Below, piece by piece: positions 42,725 through 52,445 of a DNA stretch of 64,000 nucleotides (position 1 is its first letter; every line of letters starts with the position of its first letter). The translations under genes and the position numbers were made by a program. The notes under the pieces are model-generated. The model did no database searches. It saw nothing but the letters and a program-made list of their open reading frames with translations, and was not told the DNA's origin. The DNA is taken from the NCBI RefSeq assembly GCF_000956465.1, contig NZ_JYJA01000033.1, positions 62,001 through 126,000 of the forward strand, given 5' to 3'. The DNA comes from Microbacterium trichothecenolyticum (GTDB lineage Bacteria; Actinomycetota; Actinomycetes; Actinomycetales; Microbacteriaceae).

Positions 42725-44062
42725 TCAGACCTCACGCAGCGCGCCGCGCCCGACCTCCGCGATCGAGGTGTGTCCCGAGAGCCCCAGCGTGATGTCGAGC
42801 TCGGCCAGCACGTTGCGCACCACCTCGCGCACGCCCGCCCCGCCGGCGATGCCGAGGCCATAGGAGTAGGGACGCCCGAGGGCCACGGTCGTCGCCCCGA
42901 GCGCGAGCGCGATGAACACGTCGGAGCCCTGCCGCACGCCCGAGTCGAAGACGATCGGCACCCGCCCGGCGACGCGCTCGGCGATCGTGGGCAGGACCTC
43001 GAGGGTCGGCACGGACTGGTCGATCTGACGCCCGCCGTGGTTCGAGATCCAGATGCCGTCGACGCCGGCATCCAGCGCCCGGATCGCGTCGTCGGGGTGC
43101 ACGATGCCTTTCAGGATGATCGGCAGCGACGTCCACTGCCGGGCCTTCGCCAGGTCGTCCCACGTGAGCGCCGGCGTCGAGAACACGTCGAGGAACGTCT
43201 CCACCGCGGCGCGCGGCAGCGGCGAGCGCAGGTTCTCGCGCACGCTGCTCGTGCCTGTGAGGGCCGCGCCCTTGCGCGCGATCCGAACGCCTGCAGCGAC
43301 CGCTTTCGGGGTCACCTTGACCGGCGGCGGCGGTGTAGAGGCATCCGTCCCTCCGCGGGAGCGCTCGCGGACCAGCTGCTGGAAGACCGGGTCGCTGGTG
43401 TACTGGGCGATCCCCATCGCGCGCGTGAACGGCAGGTAGGCCAGGTCGAGATCGCGCGTGCGCCATCCGAGCAGGTGGGTGTCGAGCGTCACGACGACGC
43501 CTTCGCATCCGGATGCCTCGGCCCGGCGCAGCAGCGACGCGTTGAGGTCGTCGGACGCCGACCAGTAGAGCTGGAACAGCCGCGAGCCGCCGGGCGCGGC
43601 ATCCGCCACCGCCTCCATCGGGAAAGAGGCCTGGTTCGACAGCGTGTACGGGACGCCGAGGGACGCCGCGGCCCGCGCAACCGCGAGGTCGGCGTCGGCG
43701 TGGGCCATCTCCATGACGCCCAGCGGGGCGAGGAGCAGCGGCGTCGGGCGCCTCACGCCCAGGAAGTCGACCGACAGGTCGCGGGACGACACGTCCCGCA
43801 GCGGCCGCGGCCACACCTGCCAGCGGCCGAACGCCGCGCGGTTCGCAGCGACAGTGCGCTCGGCGCCCGCTCCCCCGGCGATGTAGGCGAAAGCCTCGGC
43901 GCTGAGCGCCTTGCGCGCCGCGGCCTCGAGGGCGTCGGTGTCGACCGGCACCCGGGGCCGCGTGCCGCTGATCCCGGCGCGGTAGATGTCGGACTGCGTA
44001 CGGCGCGAGATGCCGCGCGATGCGGCGGGGGGATCGTCGGGGGCGGCGCTGCTCTGAGCCAT
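42725..44062 (-). CDS. FMN-dependent alpha-hydroxy-acid oxidase (lactate 2-monooxygenase type)
   Basis: 445 residues from the ATG at 44062, longer than glycolate oxidase, as for lactate 2-monooxygenases. The active-site motif SNHGGRQ (catalytic His, substrate Arg) and the FMN-phosphate segment VPIVFDSGVRQGSDVFIALALGATTVALGRP are intact; ILKGIVHPDDA gives the FMN-binding Lys. It oxidises an L-2-hydroxy acid such as lactate. A GTG two codons earlier is possible. The repeat-filled gap lies upstream. Confidence 0.88.
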   Translation of the reverse strand: MAQSSAAPDDPPAASRGISRRTQSDIYRAGISGTRPRVPVDTDALEAAARKALSAEAFAYIAGGAGAERTVAANRAAFGRWQVWPRPLRDVSSRDLSVDFLGVRRPTPLLLAPLGVMEMAHADADLAVARAAASLGVPYTLSNQASFPMEAVADAAPGGSRLFQLYWSASDDLNASLLRRAEASGCEGVVVTLDTHLLGWRTRDLDLAYLPFTRAMGIAQYTSDPVFQQLVRERSRGGTDASTPPPPVKVTPKAVAAGVRIARKGAALTGTSSVRENLRSPLPRAAVETFLDVFSTPALTWDDLAKARQWTSLPIILKGIVHPDDAIRALDAGVDGIWISNHGGRQIDQSVPTLEVLPTIAERVAGRVPIVFDSGVRQGSDVFIALALGATTVALGRPYSYGLGIAGGAGVREVVRNVLAELDITLGLSGHTSIAEVGRGALREV

Positions 44063-44149
44063 GCGCACAGCCTACGCAGACCCCGCGTCAGCTCGTCCGG
44101 CCGGTCTGACTCGGCTCGCGGGTCGGGGCCGCCCGTCCGGCGCGGGCGG

Positions 44150-44285
44150 CGGTTCGGGCCGCGTTCCGTCCGTTGCGCCTTGCGGGCTTGGGGCGCGCTT
44201 CGTCCGTTGCGTCTTGCGGGTTTGGGGCGCGTTCCGTCCGCTGCGTCTTGCGGGTTTGGGGCGCGTTCCGTCCGCTGCGTCTTGC
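44150..44285. repeat. Four tandem 34-bp units
   Basis: Units start at about 44150, 44184, 44218 and 44252. The third and fourth are identical; the first is most diverged. Each begins GGGTTTGGGGCGCGTTCCGT and ends CTTGC. There are no spacers between units. Confidence 0.85.
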
Positions 44286-44545
44286 GGGTTTGGGGCGCGT
44301 TTCCTCCGCCGGGCCCGCCCGGCCAGGGTTTGGGGCGCGTTTCCTCCGCCGGGCCCACCCGGCCAGGGTTTGGGGCGCGTTTCCTCCGTCGGGCCCACCC
44401 GGCCAGGGTTTGGGGCGCGTTTCCTCCGTCGGGCCCACCCGGCCAGGGTTTGGGCCGCAACCGGCCAGGGTTTGGGGCGCGTTTCCTCCGTCGGGCCCAC
44501 CCGGCCAGGGTTTGGGGCGCGTTTCCTCCGTCGGGGCGCAAGAAG
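44286..44545. repeat. Six to seven tandem 40-bp units with one truncated copy
   Basis: Units start at 44286, 44326, 44366, 44406, 44468 and 44508, with a 22-bp truncated unit at 44446. They share the GGGTTTGGGGCGCGTTTCCT head with the 34-bp family and end GGCCCACCCGGCCA. The last unit breaks off into an inverted copy of the core. Confidence 0.88.
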
Positions 44546-44558
44546 TGCGCCCCAACGG
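44526..44558. repeat. Inverted copy of the repeat core forming a hairpin
   Basis: TCCGTCGGGGCGCA pairs with TGCGCCCCAACGGA across an AGAAG loop, 14 positions with one mismatch. A second inverted core, GCGCCCCAAA, follows at about 44567. Confidence 0.75.
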
Positions 44559-44587
44559 AGAGTCTGCGCCCCAAAGCAGGAATCGAC

Positions 44588-44715
44588 GACAGGAACGACA
44601 AACGACGAGCGCGGGGCCCGGGCGACAGGAACGACAAACGACGAGCGCGGGGCCCGGGCGACAGGAACGACAAACGACGAGCGCGGGCCCAGACGACAGG
44701 AACGACAAACGACGA
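44588..44715. repeat. Tandem 36-bp units
   Basis: Units start at 44588, 44624, 44660 (35 bp) and 44695 (partial). Each begins GACAGGAACGACAAACGACG and ends in GCGCGGGGCCCGGGC. Unrelated in sequence to the 34/40-bp family. Confidence 0.85.
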
Positions 44716-44782
44716 GCACCGGGCACCGGGCACCAACGCCGGGCACCGGGCACCGGGCACCGAGCACCGAGCACCGGGCGCC
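44714..44782. repeat. Heptamer microsatellite GGGCACC/GAGCACC
   Basis: About ten seven-base units, one of them six bases long, follow directly on the 36-bp array. Two unit types are interleaved. Confidence 0.85.
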
Positions 44783-44923
44783 GGCGACGGGAACGACGGG
44801 CGCACGCCGAGCCCGTCGCCGACACGGTCCGTATACGCATCGGCGACGGGGGTTTGGGAAAACGCTCGCCGGGAACCCTAGGGCACCGGACGTCGGAAGC
44901 GCAAGGTGTGCAGGTCAACTCGT

Positions 44924-44938
44924 AAAAACGTTTCATAA
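44924..44938. promoter_or_regulatory. LacI-family-like operator upstream of the pectin enzyme gene
   Basis: AAAAACGTTTCATA contains the AAACGTTT core with CG at the centre, the usual form of LacI-family catabolic operators. It sits in the only AT-rich stretch before the gene, about 220 bp upstream of its start. No LacI gene is in the window. Confidence 0.45.
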
Positions 44939-45153
44939 ATCTCTTGCCCGATCGCGTGGACGCGTGCCAGACTGCGAGCGACTCGCGATGGAATACGCTT
45001 TCCGTGCGGTCGACAACAAAGCCGGACCGCGGCACCAGCGCGGTCCACACCGGACAGGGCTCGAGTCCGTACGCGCCCGGTTCACGACGCCGGATGCCGC
45101 GATGCCGCGGCGTGCGCCGTCATCCTTTGCCGATGCTGACAACAGGAGGAACC

Positions 45154-48100
45154 GTGCCCCACGTGTCCGCACGCGCCGACGGCGCGACGCGACCCGCAGA
45201 ACACGCCCCCGCGGCCCGCGCACCCCGCCGCGGGCTTCGACTCACCGCGATCGCCGGCGCCACCGCCGTGGTCGCGGCTCTCATCACCGCGACCCCTGCC
45301 GCGGCTCTGCTTCCCCCGGCCGACGACGGAGCATGGCGCTTCGACTTCGGCACCGCGACGAGCGCCGTCGCCGAGGGCTGGCAGCAGGTACGCCCGACAT
45401 CGCTGTACACCGCCGCGGCGGGCTGGGGCATCACTGTGCCCGAGGGCGTCACACTCTTCGACCGCGACCGCAGCACCGACGGCTCCCCCGCGGGCCCGAT
45501 GGAAGACGACTTCGTCGCCGGCACGAACTGGGGCTTCCAGCTCGACGGGCTGCCCGAGGGCGACTACGAGGTCACCGTGACCATCGGCGACGGCCTGAGC
45601 ACGGCATCCGGGACCAACGCCACCGTGACCCTCGAGGGCGTCGGCCAGACCCGCATGACCTCGGCGCGCGGACTCAACACCACCGCGACGTTCACCGCCG
45701 CCGTCACCGACGGCCAGCTCACGGTCGGCTTCACCGGCTCGGGGCTCGGCGCGTATGTCAACGGCCTCGTCGTGGCGCCGATCGTGCCCGATGCCCCGGC
45801 CGACCTCGCCGCGACCCGCATCGCGTGGAACGGCGTCGACCTGACCTGGACCGCCGTGGACGGCGCCACGAAGTACCAGGTGCTCCGCGCCGACGTCGTG
45901 AACGACACCACGGGCGGGTTCACGCAGATCGCCGAGGCCACCGAACCCGCCTACGCCGACGCATCGGTCCGGGAGGGCCGGGCGTACGCCTACGCGGTCG
46001 TGGCGGTGAACGACGACGGCGTCGCCTCGGCGCCGTCCGCAGAGGTGCGATCGGGGGTGATCCCCGAGCTCGTCGCCCCTGAGGCGCCCGGCGACCTCGC
46101 CGTCACACAGGTCACGCGCGACGCCGTCGTGCTGACATGGTCGGCTGTTGCGAACGGCGACCAGTACGTCGTCGAGCGCGCCGGCGCCGACGGCGCGTTC
46201 TCCGTGCTCGCGACGGTCACCACACCCGGTTACACGGATGCTGCCGACACGGCGCAGCAGTGGACCTACCGGGTCGCGGCGCGCAACCAGGCCGGCGCCT
46301 CGCAGACTTCGGCAACGGTGACCTCCACCGTCTACACCGCCCCGGCGCCGCTGCCGGCGGGCGACGTCGTGACCTTCGACTTCGGCCCCGGCCAGGTGGC
46401 AGAGGGCGCCCTCTCGGTGACGTCGGCGACCGCGTACGACCCGGAGTGGGGCTACGGCTTCTCGACCGCGCCGACCTCGCCGACGCCCGACGTCGACCGC
46501 GGCGGCTCGGACGCGCTGCGCGGCGACTTCGTCGCGGCGGCCGGCTCGACCTTCCAGGTCGACCTCGGCGCCGGCGACTACTCGGTGCGCCTCGTCTCGG
46601 GCGATGCGCAGGCCGCAACCACCACGACCGTCACCGCCGAGAGCATCGCGAAGGTGCTGGCGAACCCGCAGGCCGCGGGCGCGTTCCTCGACATGTCGTT
46701 CACGATCGCCCTCGTGGACGGCGCGCTGACGCTGCAGTTCGCGGGCGATGCCCCCGCCGTCAACGCCGTGACGATCACCCGCCTGCCGGCGCGCGTCGCC
46801 GGGGCCATCTCGACGGCGTTCATCACGGGCGACTCGACGGTGCAGACCTACGACCCGATCGCCTACGCGCCGCAGGCCGGCTGGGGCCAGATGATCGACC
46901 GGTTCTTCGCCGACGACATCGCCTTCGCCAACCACGCCATCGGCGGCCGCTCGTCGAAGAACTTCATCACGCAGGGCCGTCTCGACGAGGTGCTGCGCAG
47001 CATCCGTCCCGGCGACTACCTGTTCGTGCAGTTCGGGCACAACGACGCAACCCAGGGCGTCGACGACCGCTACGCCAGTCCCGCGGACTACAAGGAGTAC
47101 CTGCGGGTCTACGTCGACGGTGCGCGTCAGCGCGGAGCGACGCCGATCCTGGTCACGCCCGTCTCGCGGCGGAGCTTCGACGCGGCTACGGGCCTGTTCA
47201 ACGTGAGCTTCCCCGAGTACGTCGACAAGATGAAGGAGCTCGCCGCCGAGGAGGACGTGCTGCTCGTCGACCTGTCGGCGTCCAGCCGCGCGTACCTGGA
47301 CGAGATCGGGCCGGAGGCGGCGAAGGCCGTGTTCCTGCACGTCGATCCGGGCATCTTCCCGAACCGGCCCGCCGGCATCGTCGACGACACGCACTTCCAG
47401 GAGTACGGCGCGATCCAGATGGCCAGGCTCATCGCGCAGGATGTCGCAGGACTGGACACGCCGCTCGCCGCGAAGGTCTCCGACATCGAGCCGCCTGCCG
47501 AGGTGCCCGTCGCACCGCAGAATGTCGTCGCGGGAGCGATCAGCAACGGCGGCGCGACGCTGCAGTGGGATGCCTCGCCGACGGCAGACATCTACAAGAT
47601 CTACCGTCAGGCCGTGGCCGACACCGCCCCCGAGTGGACGCTCGTGGGCATGGTGACGCAGACGAGCTCGATCGTGCAGGGCCTCGCCGAGGGCACCGGG
47701 TACCGGTACCGCGTCGTCGCGGTGAACGGCCGCGGCGAGTCCGCACCGAGCGCCGCCGTGACCTTCACCACGAAGCAGGCGGTGTACAAGTACGACTTCC
47801 AGCTGGCGGGCAACCCCCTCATGGCGGGCTACACCGAGGTGAACCCGAACACGGCGTACACGGCCGAGCGCGGGTACGGCTTCCTCAATGCCCTGGCCGC
47901 GAACGCCGGCCGTGACCGCGGCCCCGCGACCGGCTCGAACGACCTGGTGCGCGACTTCGTGCTCCCGGGCGACGGCTCGACCTTCGCCCTGGACGTGCCG
48001 AACGGCACGTACTCGGTGAAGACCTACTCGGGCGACTGGATCGGGTCGACGCGCACGAGCTTCCGCATCGAAGGCAAGGAGGCGGGCACCGGCAACGCCG

Positions 48101-51100
48101 GGACCGGCAGCGTCAACTCGACCCTGCGCGGGCCGTTCCTGGTCACCGACGGCCGGCTCGACGTCGAGGCCTACGGCGCCGCGGCGGGCACGCGCCTCAA
48201 TGGCCTGGAGATCACGCCGATCCTGCTCGGGCCGGTGGGCCTCGAGGTCACAGACGTGAACGCCGACCCGACGGCACCGAGCGTGTCGCTGGCGTGGGAC
48301 GCCGAGCCGGGTCTGACGTGGAACGTCTACCGCAAGTCGCCGTTCGACGCCGAGCCGGTGCTCGTCGCTGCGGTGGACGAGCCCGCGTTCGTCGACACGA
48401 CGGCTCGGGTCGGGCTCGATTACGCGTACCACGTGACCGCCGTCGACCAGACGAAGCTCGAGTCGGTGCCGTCGGCGACGGTCGAGGTCTCGTTCGTCGA
48501 CGCCGACGTGACCCCGCCGGCAGCGCCGGCGGGGCTCGCCGTGGAGAGCATCGAGAAGCGCTCGGTGGAGTTCTCGTGGGCGCAGCCGCTGGGTGCGCTG
48601 TACTACCTGGTGTTCCGCTCCGAGGTGGAGGGCGAACGCGGCGAACTGGTCGGTGTGGCCGACGCGAGCCGCTACACCGACACCGAGGTCCTCACCACGA
48701 TCCCGTACTTCTACACGGTGGTCGCAGTGAACGCCGGCGGCGCGGGTGCGGCATCGGCGCAGCTGTCGACGGACGCCGTCACCGTGCTGCAGCGACAGGC
48801 CGAGTACCTCGACCGCGCCCCGGCGGCGGTGTCGACGGATGCCGGCAACCTGGTGTCGTGGCGCATGCTCGGCACCGACCCCGACAGCGTGGCCTTCCAC
48901 GTCTACCGTGACGGGAAGCGGGTCACTTCGGCGCCGCTCACGGACTCGACGAACTATCTCGACGAGGCCGGGGGCGAGGCATCCGTCTACTTCATCACCA
49001 AGGTGCTGGACGGAGTGGAGACCACGGAGACGGACTCGTTCGGCGTGCAGACCGGCGCGTACCGGTCGGTGCCGCTCGACAAGCCGGCCGACGCGTACAG
49101 CAAGGACGGCCAGCCGTACTCGTATCGCGCGAACGACATGAGCGTCGGCGACGTGGACGGCGACGGTCAGCACGAGCTGCTCGTGAAGTGGGACCCGTCC
49201 AACTCGCGCGACAACTCCCAGGCCGGCTACACGGGCAACGTCTACCTCGATGCCTATCGCCTGGACGGCACGCGGCTGTGGCGCATCGATCTCGGCGTCA
49301 ACATCCGGGCCGGCGCGCACTACACGCAATTCCAGGTGTACGACTACGACGGCGACGGGCGGGCCGAGGTCATGATGAAGACCGGCGACGGCACGATCGA
49401 CGGCGTGGGCCAGCCGATCGGCAACGCCAGCGCCGATCACCGCAACAGCTCGGGATACGTGCTGAGCGGGCCGGAGTACCTCACGGTGTTCAACGGCCTG
49501 ACCGGTGCCGCAATCGACACGGTGGACTACGTGCCCGCCCGCGGTGACGTCGGAGCGTGGGGCGACGCCTACGGCAACCGGGTCGACCGGTTCCTGGCGG
49601 CGACGGCGTACCTCGACGGTGAGCACCCGAGCGCGGTCTTCAGTCGCGGGTACTACACCCGCGCGGTGATGGCGGCGTACGACTTCGACGGGTCGCAGCT
49701 CACCCAGCGTTGGGTGCTCGACTCGAACGACGAAGGCAGCGAGGGCTTCTACGGGATGGGCAACCACAACCTCTCGGTAGCCGACGTGGACGGCGACGCC
49801 AAAGACGAGATCGTCTACGGCTCGGCGACGGTCGACGACGACGGGGAGCTGCTGTACTCGACCGGCCTCGGCCACGGCGACGCCCTCCACGTGTCGGATC
49901 TCGTGCCCACGAACCCGGGCCTCGAGGTCTTCGCGGCCCACGAGGACATGGCGAACTCCGGCAACCTCGGCGCGACCATGCGCGATGCCCGCACGGGCGA
50001 GGTGCTGTGGTCGATCCCCGCGGTCAAGGACACCGGCCGCGCTGCGTCGGGCGACATCGACCCGCGCTACGAAGGGGCCGAGGGGTGGGCCATCGGCGGC
50101 GACGCCGCATGGAACTCTCCGGTCGGACAGCTGAAGTCGTCCACGGGCGAGCTCATCGCCGAGAAGATCCCGGCGGCGAACTTCCTCGCCTGGTTCGACG
50201 GCGACCCGCTCCGCGAGATCGTCGACCACGACTGGACCGACGCGACTCGCACCGGCGTGCCCACGGTGTCGAAATGGAACTGGGAGACCGAGAAGGCCGA
50301 CCGGATCCTCACAGCCGACGGTGCGCTGACGAACAACGACACGAAGGGAACGCCGAACCTGCAGGCCGACCTGTTCGGCGACTGGCGTGAGGAGATCGCG
50401 TGGCGCTCGGCAGACTCGAGCGAGCTGCGGATCTACTCGACCACCGACGAGACCGACCTGCGCATCCGCACGCTGATGCACGACCCGGTCTACCGACTGT
50501 CGGTCGCGTGGCAGAACACCGGCTACAACCAGCCGCCGCAGACGAGCTTCTTCCTCGGCGACAGCATGACCACCCCGCCGGCGCCGCGCATCGCGGTCAC
50601 CGGTGACCCGACGGGGGCGACCGACACCACCGCGCCGGTGCTGTCGGGAGTCCCGGCGGACGGCACGCTGCTGCCGAGCACGGCGACGTTCTCGGTGGGG
50701 GTGAGCGCTGACGATCCCGAGTCGGGCGTGCGAGGCCTCGACATCGCGTTCGACGGCGCCCCCGTCGCGCCGGGCCAGGTCATCAGGCTCGACGACAAGG
50801 TGGGCGTGCACACCCTCACCGTGAACGCGGTGAACCACGACGGCCTCGTCACGGCCGCGTCGGTGCAGCTGCTGGTGTTCGACGACGAGGGCGCGACGGC
50901 GAAGCCCGGCCGCGGTGTGCTGTCGACGAACTCCGGCTGGGAGGACGGTCTGCACGACGGCACGTTCACGGTGTCGATGAACCTCTGGTCGGGGGTCAAC
51001 GGCGCGGTGTACAAGCTGTACGAGAACGGCACGCTCGTCGCGACGAAGCTGCTCGACGCGAACTCGCCGAAGGCGCAGCTGTCGACGGTCGACGTGTCGG

Positions 51101-51474
51101 GCAAGCCCAACGGCACCTACGTGTACACGGGCGAGCTCATCAACGCGAAGGGCACCACCGCGACCACCTCGGTCACGGTGAAGGTGAAGGACGCCGCACC
51201 CGCGGCACCCGCCCTCTCGCACGACAACTGGGACAAGGACGGCAACTACACCGTCACGGCCAACCTGTGGTGGGGCACCAACGCCACCGCCTACCGTCTG
51301 TTCGAGAACGGTGTGGTGATCGACCAGCAGTCGCTCATCGCCGCCTCCCCGAACGCGCAGCAGGCGAAGACCGCCGTCGCAGGACGCGCGCCCGGCACGT
51401 ACACCTACGTCGCCGAGTTCGCCAACGCCGCCGGAGCCACCAGCTCCCAGGCGATCACGGTCACGGTGAAGTAG
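45154..51474 (+). CDS. Giant secreted pectin enzyme: CE12-type acetylesterase fused to PL11-type rhamnogalacturonan lyase
   Basis: 2106 residues. An export signal (~25-50, twin-Arg-like RR then [17 protein letters not shown]) leads into: DFG-type beta-sandwich 1 (~60-208), two FnIII domains (~213-393), beta-sandwich 2 (~406-546), a GDSL/SGNH acetylesterase (~551-766; GDST with Ser561, [18 protein letters not shown] with His747), FnIII (~785-873), beta-sandwich 3 (~877-1026), two FnIII (~1030-1213), a PL11-like lyase (~1214-1816; [37 protein letters not shown]), an Ig-like domain and two C-terminal repeats of ~90 residues. CE12 removes acetyl groups from rhamnogalacturonan I and PL11 cleaves its backbone. 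GTG start behind AGGAGGA; no cell-wall anchor seen. The GTG at 45163 is an alternative. Confidence 0.88.
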   Translation: MPHVSARADGATRPAEHAPAARAPRRGLRLTAIAGATAVVAALITATPAAALLPPADDGAWRFDFGTATSAVAEGWQQVRPTSLYTAAAGWGITVPEGVTLFDRDRSTDGSPAGPMEDDFVAGTNWGFQLDGLPEGDYEVTVTIGDGLSTASGTNATVTLEGVGQTRMTSARGLNTTATFTAAVTDGQLTVGFTGSGLGAYVNGLVVAPIVPDAPADLAATRIAWNGVDLTWTAVDGATKYQVLRADVVNDTTGGFTQIAEATEPAYADASVREGRAYAYAVVAVNDDGVASAPSAEVRSGVIPELVAPEAPGDLAVTQVTRDAVVLTWSAVANGDQYVVERAGADGAFSVLATVTTPGYTDAADTAQQWTYRVAARNQAGASQTSATVTSTVYTAPAPLPAGDVVTFDFGPGQVAEGALSVTSATAYDPEWGYGFSTAPTSPTPDVDRGGSDALRGDFVAAAGSTFQVDLGAGDYSVRLVSGDAQAATTTTVTAESIAKVLANPQAAGAFLDMSFTIALVDGALTLQFAGDAPAVNAVTITRLPARVAGAISTAFITGDSTVQTYDPIAYAPQAGWGQMIDRFFADDIAFANHAIGGRSSKNFITQGRLDEVLRSIRPGDYLFVQFGHNDATQGVDDRYASPADYKEYLRVYVDGARQRGATPILVTPVSRRSFDAATGLFNVSFPEYVDKMKELAAEEDVLLVDLSASSRAYLDEIGPEAAKAVFLHVDPGIFPNRPAGIVDDTHFQEYGAIQMARLIAQDVAGLDTPLAAKVSDIEPPAEVPVAPQNVVAGAISNGGATLQWDASPTADIYKIYRQAVADTAPEWTLVGMVTQTSSIVQGLAEGTGYRYRVVAVNGRGESAPSAAVTFTTKQAVYKYDFQLAGNPLMAGYTEVNPNTAYTAERGYGFLNALAANAGRDRGPATGSNDLVRDFVLPGDGSTFALDVPNGTYSVKTYSGDWIGSTRTSFRIEGKEAGTGNAGTGSVNSTLRGPFLVTDGRLDVEAYGAAAGTRLNGLEITPILLGPVGLEVTDVNADPTAPSVSLAWDAEPGLTWNVYRKSPFDAEPVLVAAVDEPAFVDTTARVGLDYAYHVTAVDQTKLESVPSATVEVSFVDADVTPPAAPAGLAVESIEKRSVEFSWAQPLGALYYLVFRSEVEGERGELVGVADASRYTDTEVLTTIPYFYTVVAVNAGGAGAASAQLSTDAVTVLQRQAEYLDRAPAAVSTDAGNLVSWRMLGTDPDSVAFHVYRDGKRVTSAPLTDSTNYLDEAGGEASVYFITKVLDGVETTETDSFGVQTGAYRSVPLDKPADAYSKDGQPYSYRANDMSVGDVDGDGQHELLVKWDPSNSRDNSQAGYTGNVYLDAYRLDGTRLWRIDLGVNIRAGAHYTQFQVYDYDGDGRAEVMMKTGDGTIDGVGQPIGNASADHRNSSGYVLSGPEYLTVFNGLTGAAIDTVDYVPARGDVGAWGDAYGNRVDRFLAATAYLDGEHPSAVFSRGYYTRAVMAAYDFDGSQLTQRWVLDSNDEGSEGFYGMGNHNLSVADVDGDAKDEIVYGSATVDDDGELLYSTGLGHGDALHVSDLVPTNPGLEVFAAHEDMANSGNLGATMRDARTGEVLWSIPAVKDTGRAASGDIDPRYEGAEGWAIGGDAAWNSPVGQLKSSTGELIAEKIPAANFLAWFDGDPLREIVDHDWTDATRTGVPTVSKWNWETEKADRILTADGALTNNDTKGTPNLQADLFGDWREEIAWRSADSSELRIYSTTDETDLRIRTLMHDPVYRLSVAWQNTGYNQPPQTSFFLGDSMTTPPAPRIAVTGDPTGATDTTAPVLSGVPADGTLLPSTATFSVGVSADDPESGVRGLDIAFDGAPVAPGQVIRLDDKVGVHTLTVNAVNHDGLVTAASVQLLVFDDEGATAKPGRGVLSTNSGWEDGLHDGTFTVSMNLWSGVNGAVYKLYENGTLVATKLLDANSPKAQLSTVDVSGKPNGTYVYTGELINAKGTTATTSVTVKVKDAAPAAPALSHDNWDKDGNYTVTANLWWGTNATAYRLFENGVVIDQQSLIAASPNAQQAKTAVAGRAPGTYTYVAEFANAAGATSSQAITVTVK

Positions 51475-51489
51475 CCGAGCGCCGGGATG

Positions 51490-51517
51490 CGGCCGGTCGC
51501 CTTCGGGCGGCCGGCCG
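51490..51517. terminator. Hairpin terminator with TTCG loop
   Basis: A 12-bp stem with one G-T type mismatch closes a TTCG tetraloop (CGGCCGGTCGCC / GGCGGCCGGCCG), between the pectin enzyme gene and a convergent lipoprotein gene. Confidence 0.8.
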
Positions 51518-51559
51518 TCTCGCGTTCTGCGCCCGGCCCAGGGCGTTTCGACGTCGGGG

Positions 51560-52441
51560 TCAGCCGCCGAAGCCGCACCAGGCGGCGACCCACGTCAGGA
51601 TGCGGCCGCGCATCTCCTCGCCGACGAACAGCTCGACAGAGCCGGACTCGCCCTCGAGCCCGACGGCCAGGTCGAAGATCGTGCCGCGCTTGTCTTCCTG
51701 GACGGCGTGCGGGTCGCACCGGAAGGGCACGATCGGAATCTGCACCACGATCGGCTCCGATTCTCCCTCGGTGACCTCGACGTCGAGCGCATGGACCTCC
51801 TCGGAGGCGGCGCCGGCGAAGTCGATCAGATTCGTCCGTCCGATGCCCTCGATCGTGACCGCCGCGTCGCCGGTCGGGCTGACCGTGAGCTCGAGCGCCG
51901 CAGGCGCGCCGGGTGCGGAGGGCTCGAATCCGGTGAACGAGAGGGCGGCGGCATCCCTCACCCGCTCCAGCAGGCACTCGCGGGCGTGCAGCTCCGCCAG
52001 GAACCCGAGGGGGTCGGGAGCGGATGCCGTCACCTCGGTCGACGCGGAGTCACCGGTCAGTTCGAGGACGACGTGGACTTCGCCGTCGTCGGGCGCCGTG
52101 CAGTCGACGGGCGGGAGCTGCACGCGGATGTCGACGGCTCCCCCGGGCGCCACGGTGCTGACGCGGCCGCCGATCACGCGGACCGCGGGGCCGGCGAGCC
52201 GTTCGTCTTCGACGCGGACCTCCGCCACCGTGAGCGGCGCGTCGCCGCCGTTCTCGAGATGAACCTGGGCCTGCCGGCCGGCGACGTCCGAGCGCAGCTG
52301 CTGGAGCTCGACGACGACCCCGGCCGGCAGCGTCGGCGCAGGCTCGGGGGTGCGGGCCGTCGCGGCGCACCCGGTCAGCGCCAGCGCACCCGCGAGCGCG
52401 ACCACCCCGAGGCGGGGACGCCGTCGCGACGGGGTCCGCAT
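51560..52441 (-). CDS. Hypothetical lipoprotein
   Basis: 293 residues with a lipobox LTGC (Cys25). The mature protein looks all-beta: repeated short strands, several ordered Cys (VDCTAPDD, RECLLERV, FRCDPHAV, WCGFGG) that could pair. No enzyme motif is seen. The stop is five bases from... the downstream racemase gene start lies on the same strand upstream (racemase stop at 52446, four bases before this start), so the two may be cotranscribed. Confidence 0.75.
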   Translation of the reverse strand: MRTPSRRRPRLGVVALAGALALTGCAATARTPEPAPTLPAGVVVELQQLRSDVAGRQAQVHLENGGDAPLTVAEVRVEDERLAGPAVRVIGGRVSTVAPGGAVDIRVQLPPVDCTAPDDGEVHVVLELTGDSASTEVTASAPDPLGFLAELHARECLLERVRDAAALSFTGFEPSAPGAPAALELTVSPTGDAAVTIEGIGRTNLIDFAGAASEEVHALDVEVTEGESEPIVVQIPIVPFRCDPHAVQEDKRGTIFDLAVGLEGESGSVELFVGEEMRGRILTWVAAWCGFGG

Positions 52442-52445
52442 CGGC

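Larger units (their letters stand above)
44063..45153. other. Gene-free, repeat-filled region of about 1.1 kb
   Basis: No open frame here has protein-like composition or a ribosome site. Repeat periods of 34, 40 and 7 bp are not multiples of three. The region lies between two divergent genes, the lactate oxidase-family gene and the giant pectin enzyme. It holds three tandem-repeat families, hairpins (44526-44558; 44783-44820 with a nine-base stem) and an operator-like site near 44930. The last 200 bp before the pectin enzyme gene show nothing further. Confidence 0.75.

Noticed and set aside
44150..44720. CRISPR array
   Set aside because: The units are contiguous with no unique spacers, unit sizes change along the array, and no cas gene is near.
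44173..44925. Open frames within the repeat region
   Set aside because: 34- and 40-bp periods shift the frame in each unit and the translations are low-complexity Gly/Arg/Pro strings.
45082..51222. 2046-codon open frame antisense to the pectin enzyme gene
   Set aside because: It is a by-product of high GC; composition is Arg/Gly/Val-rich, with no domain or ribosome site, opposite a gene with clear domains.
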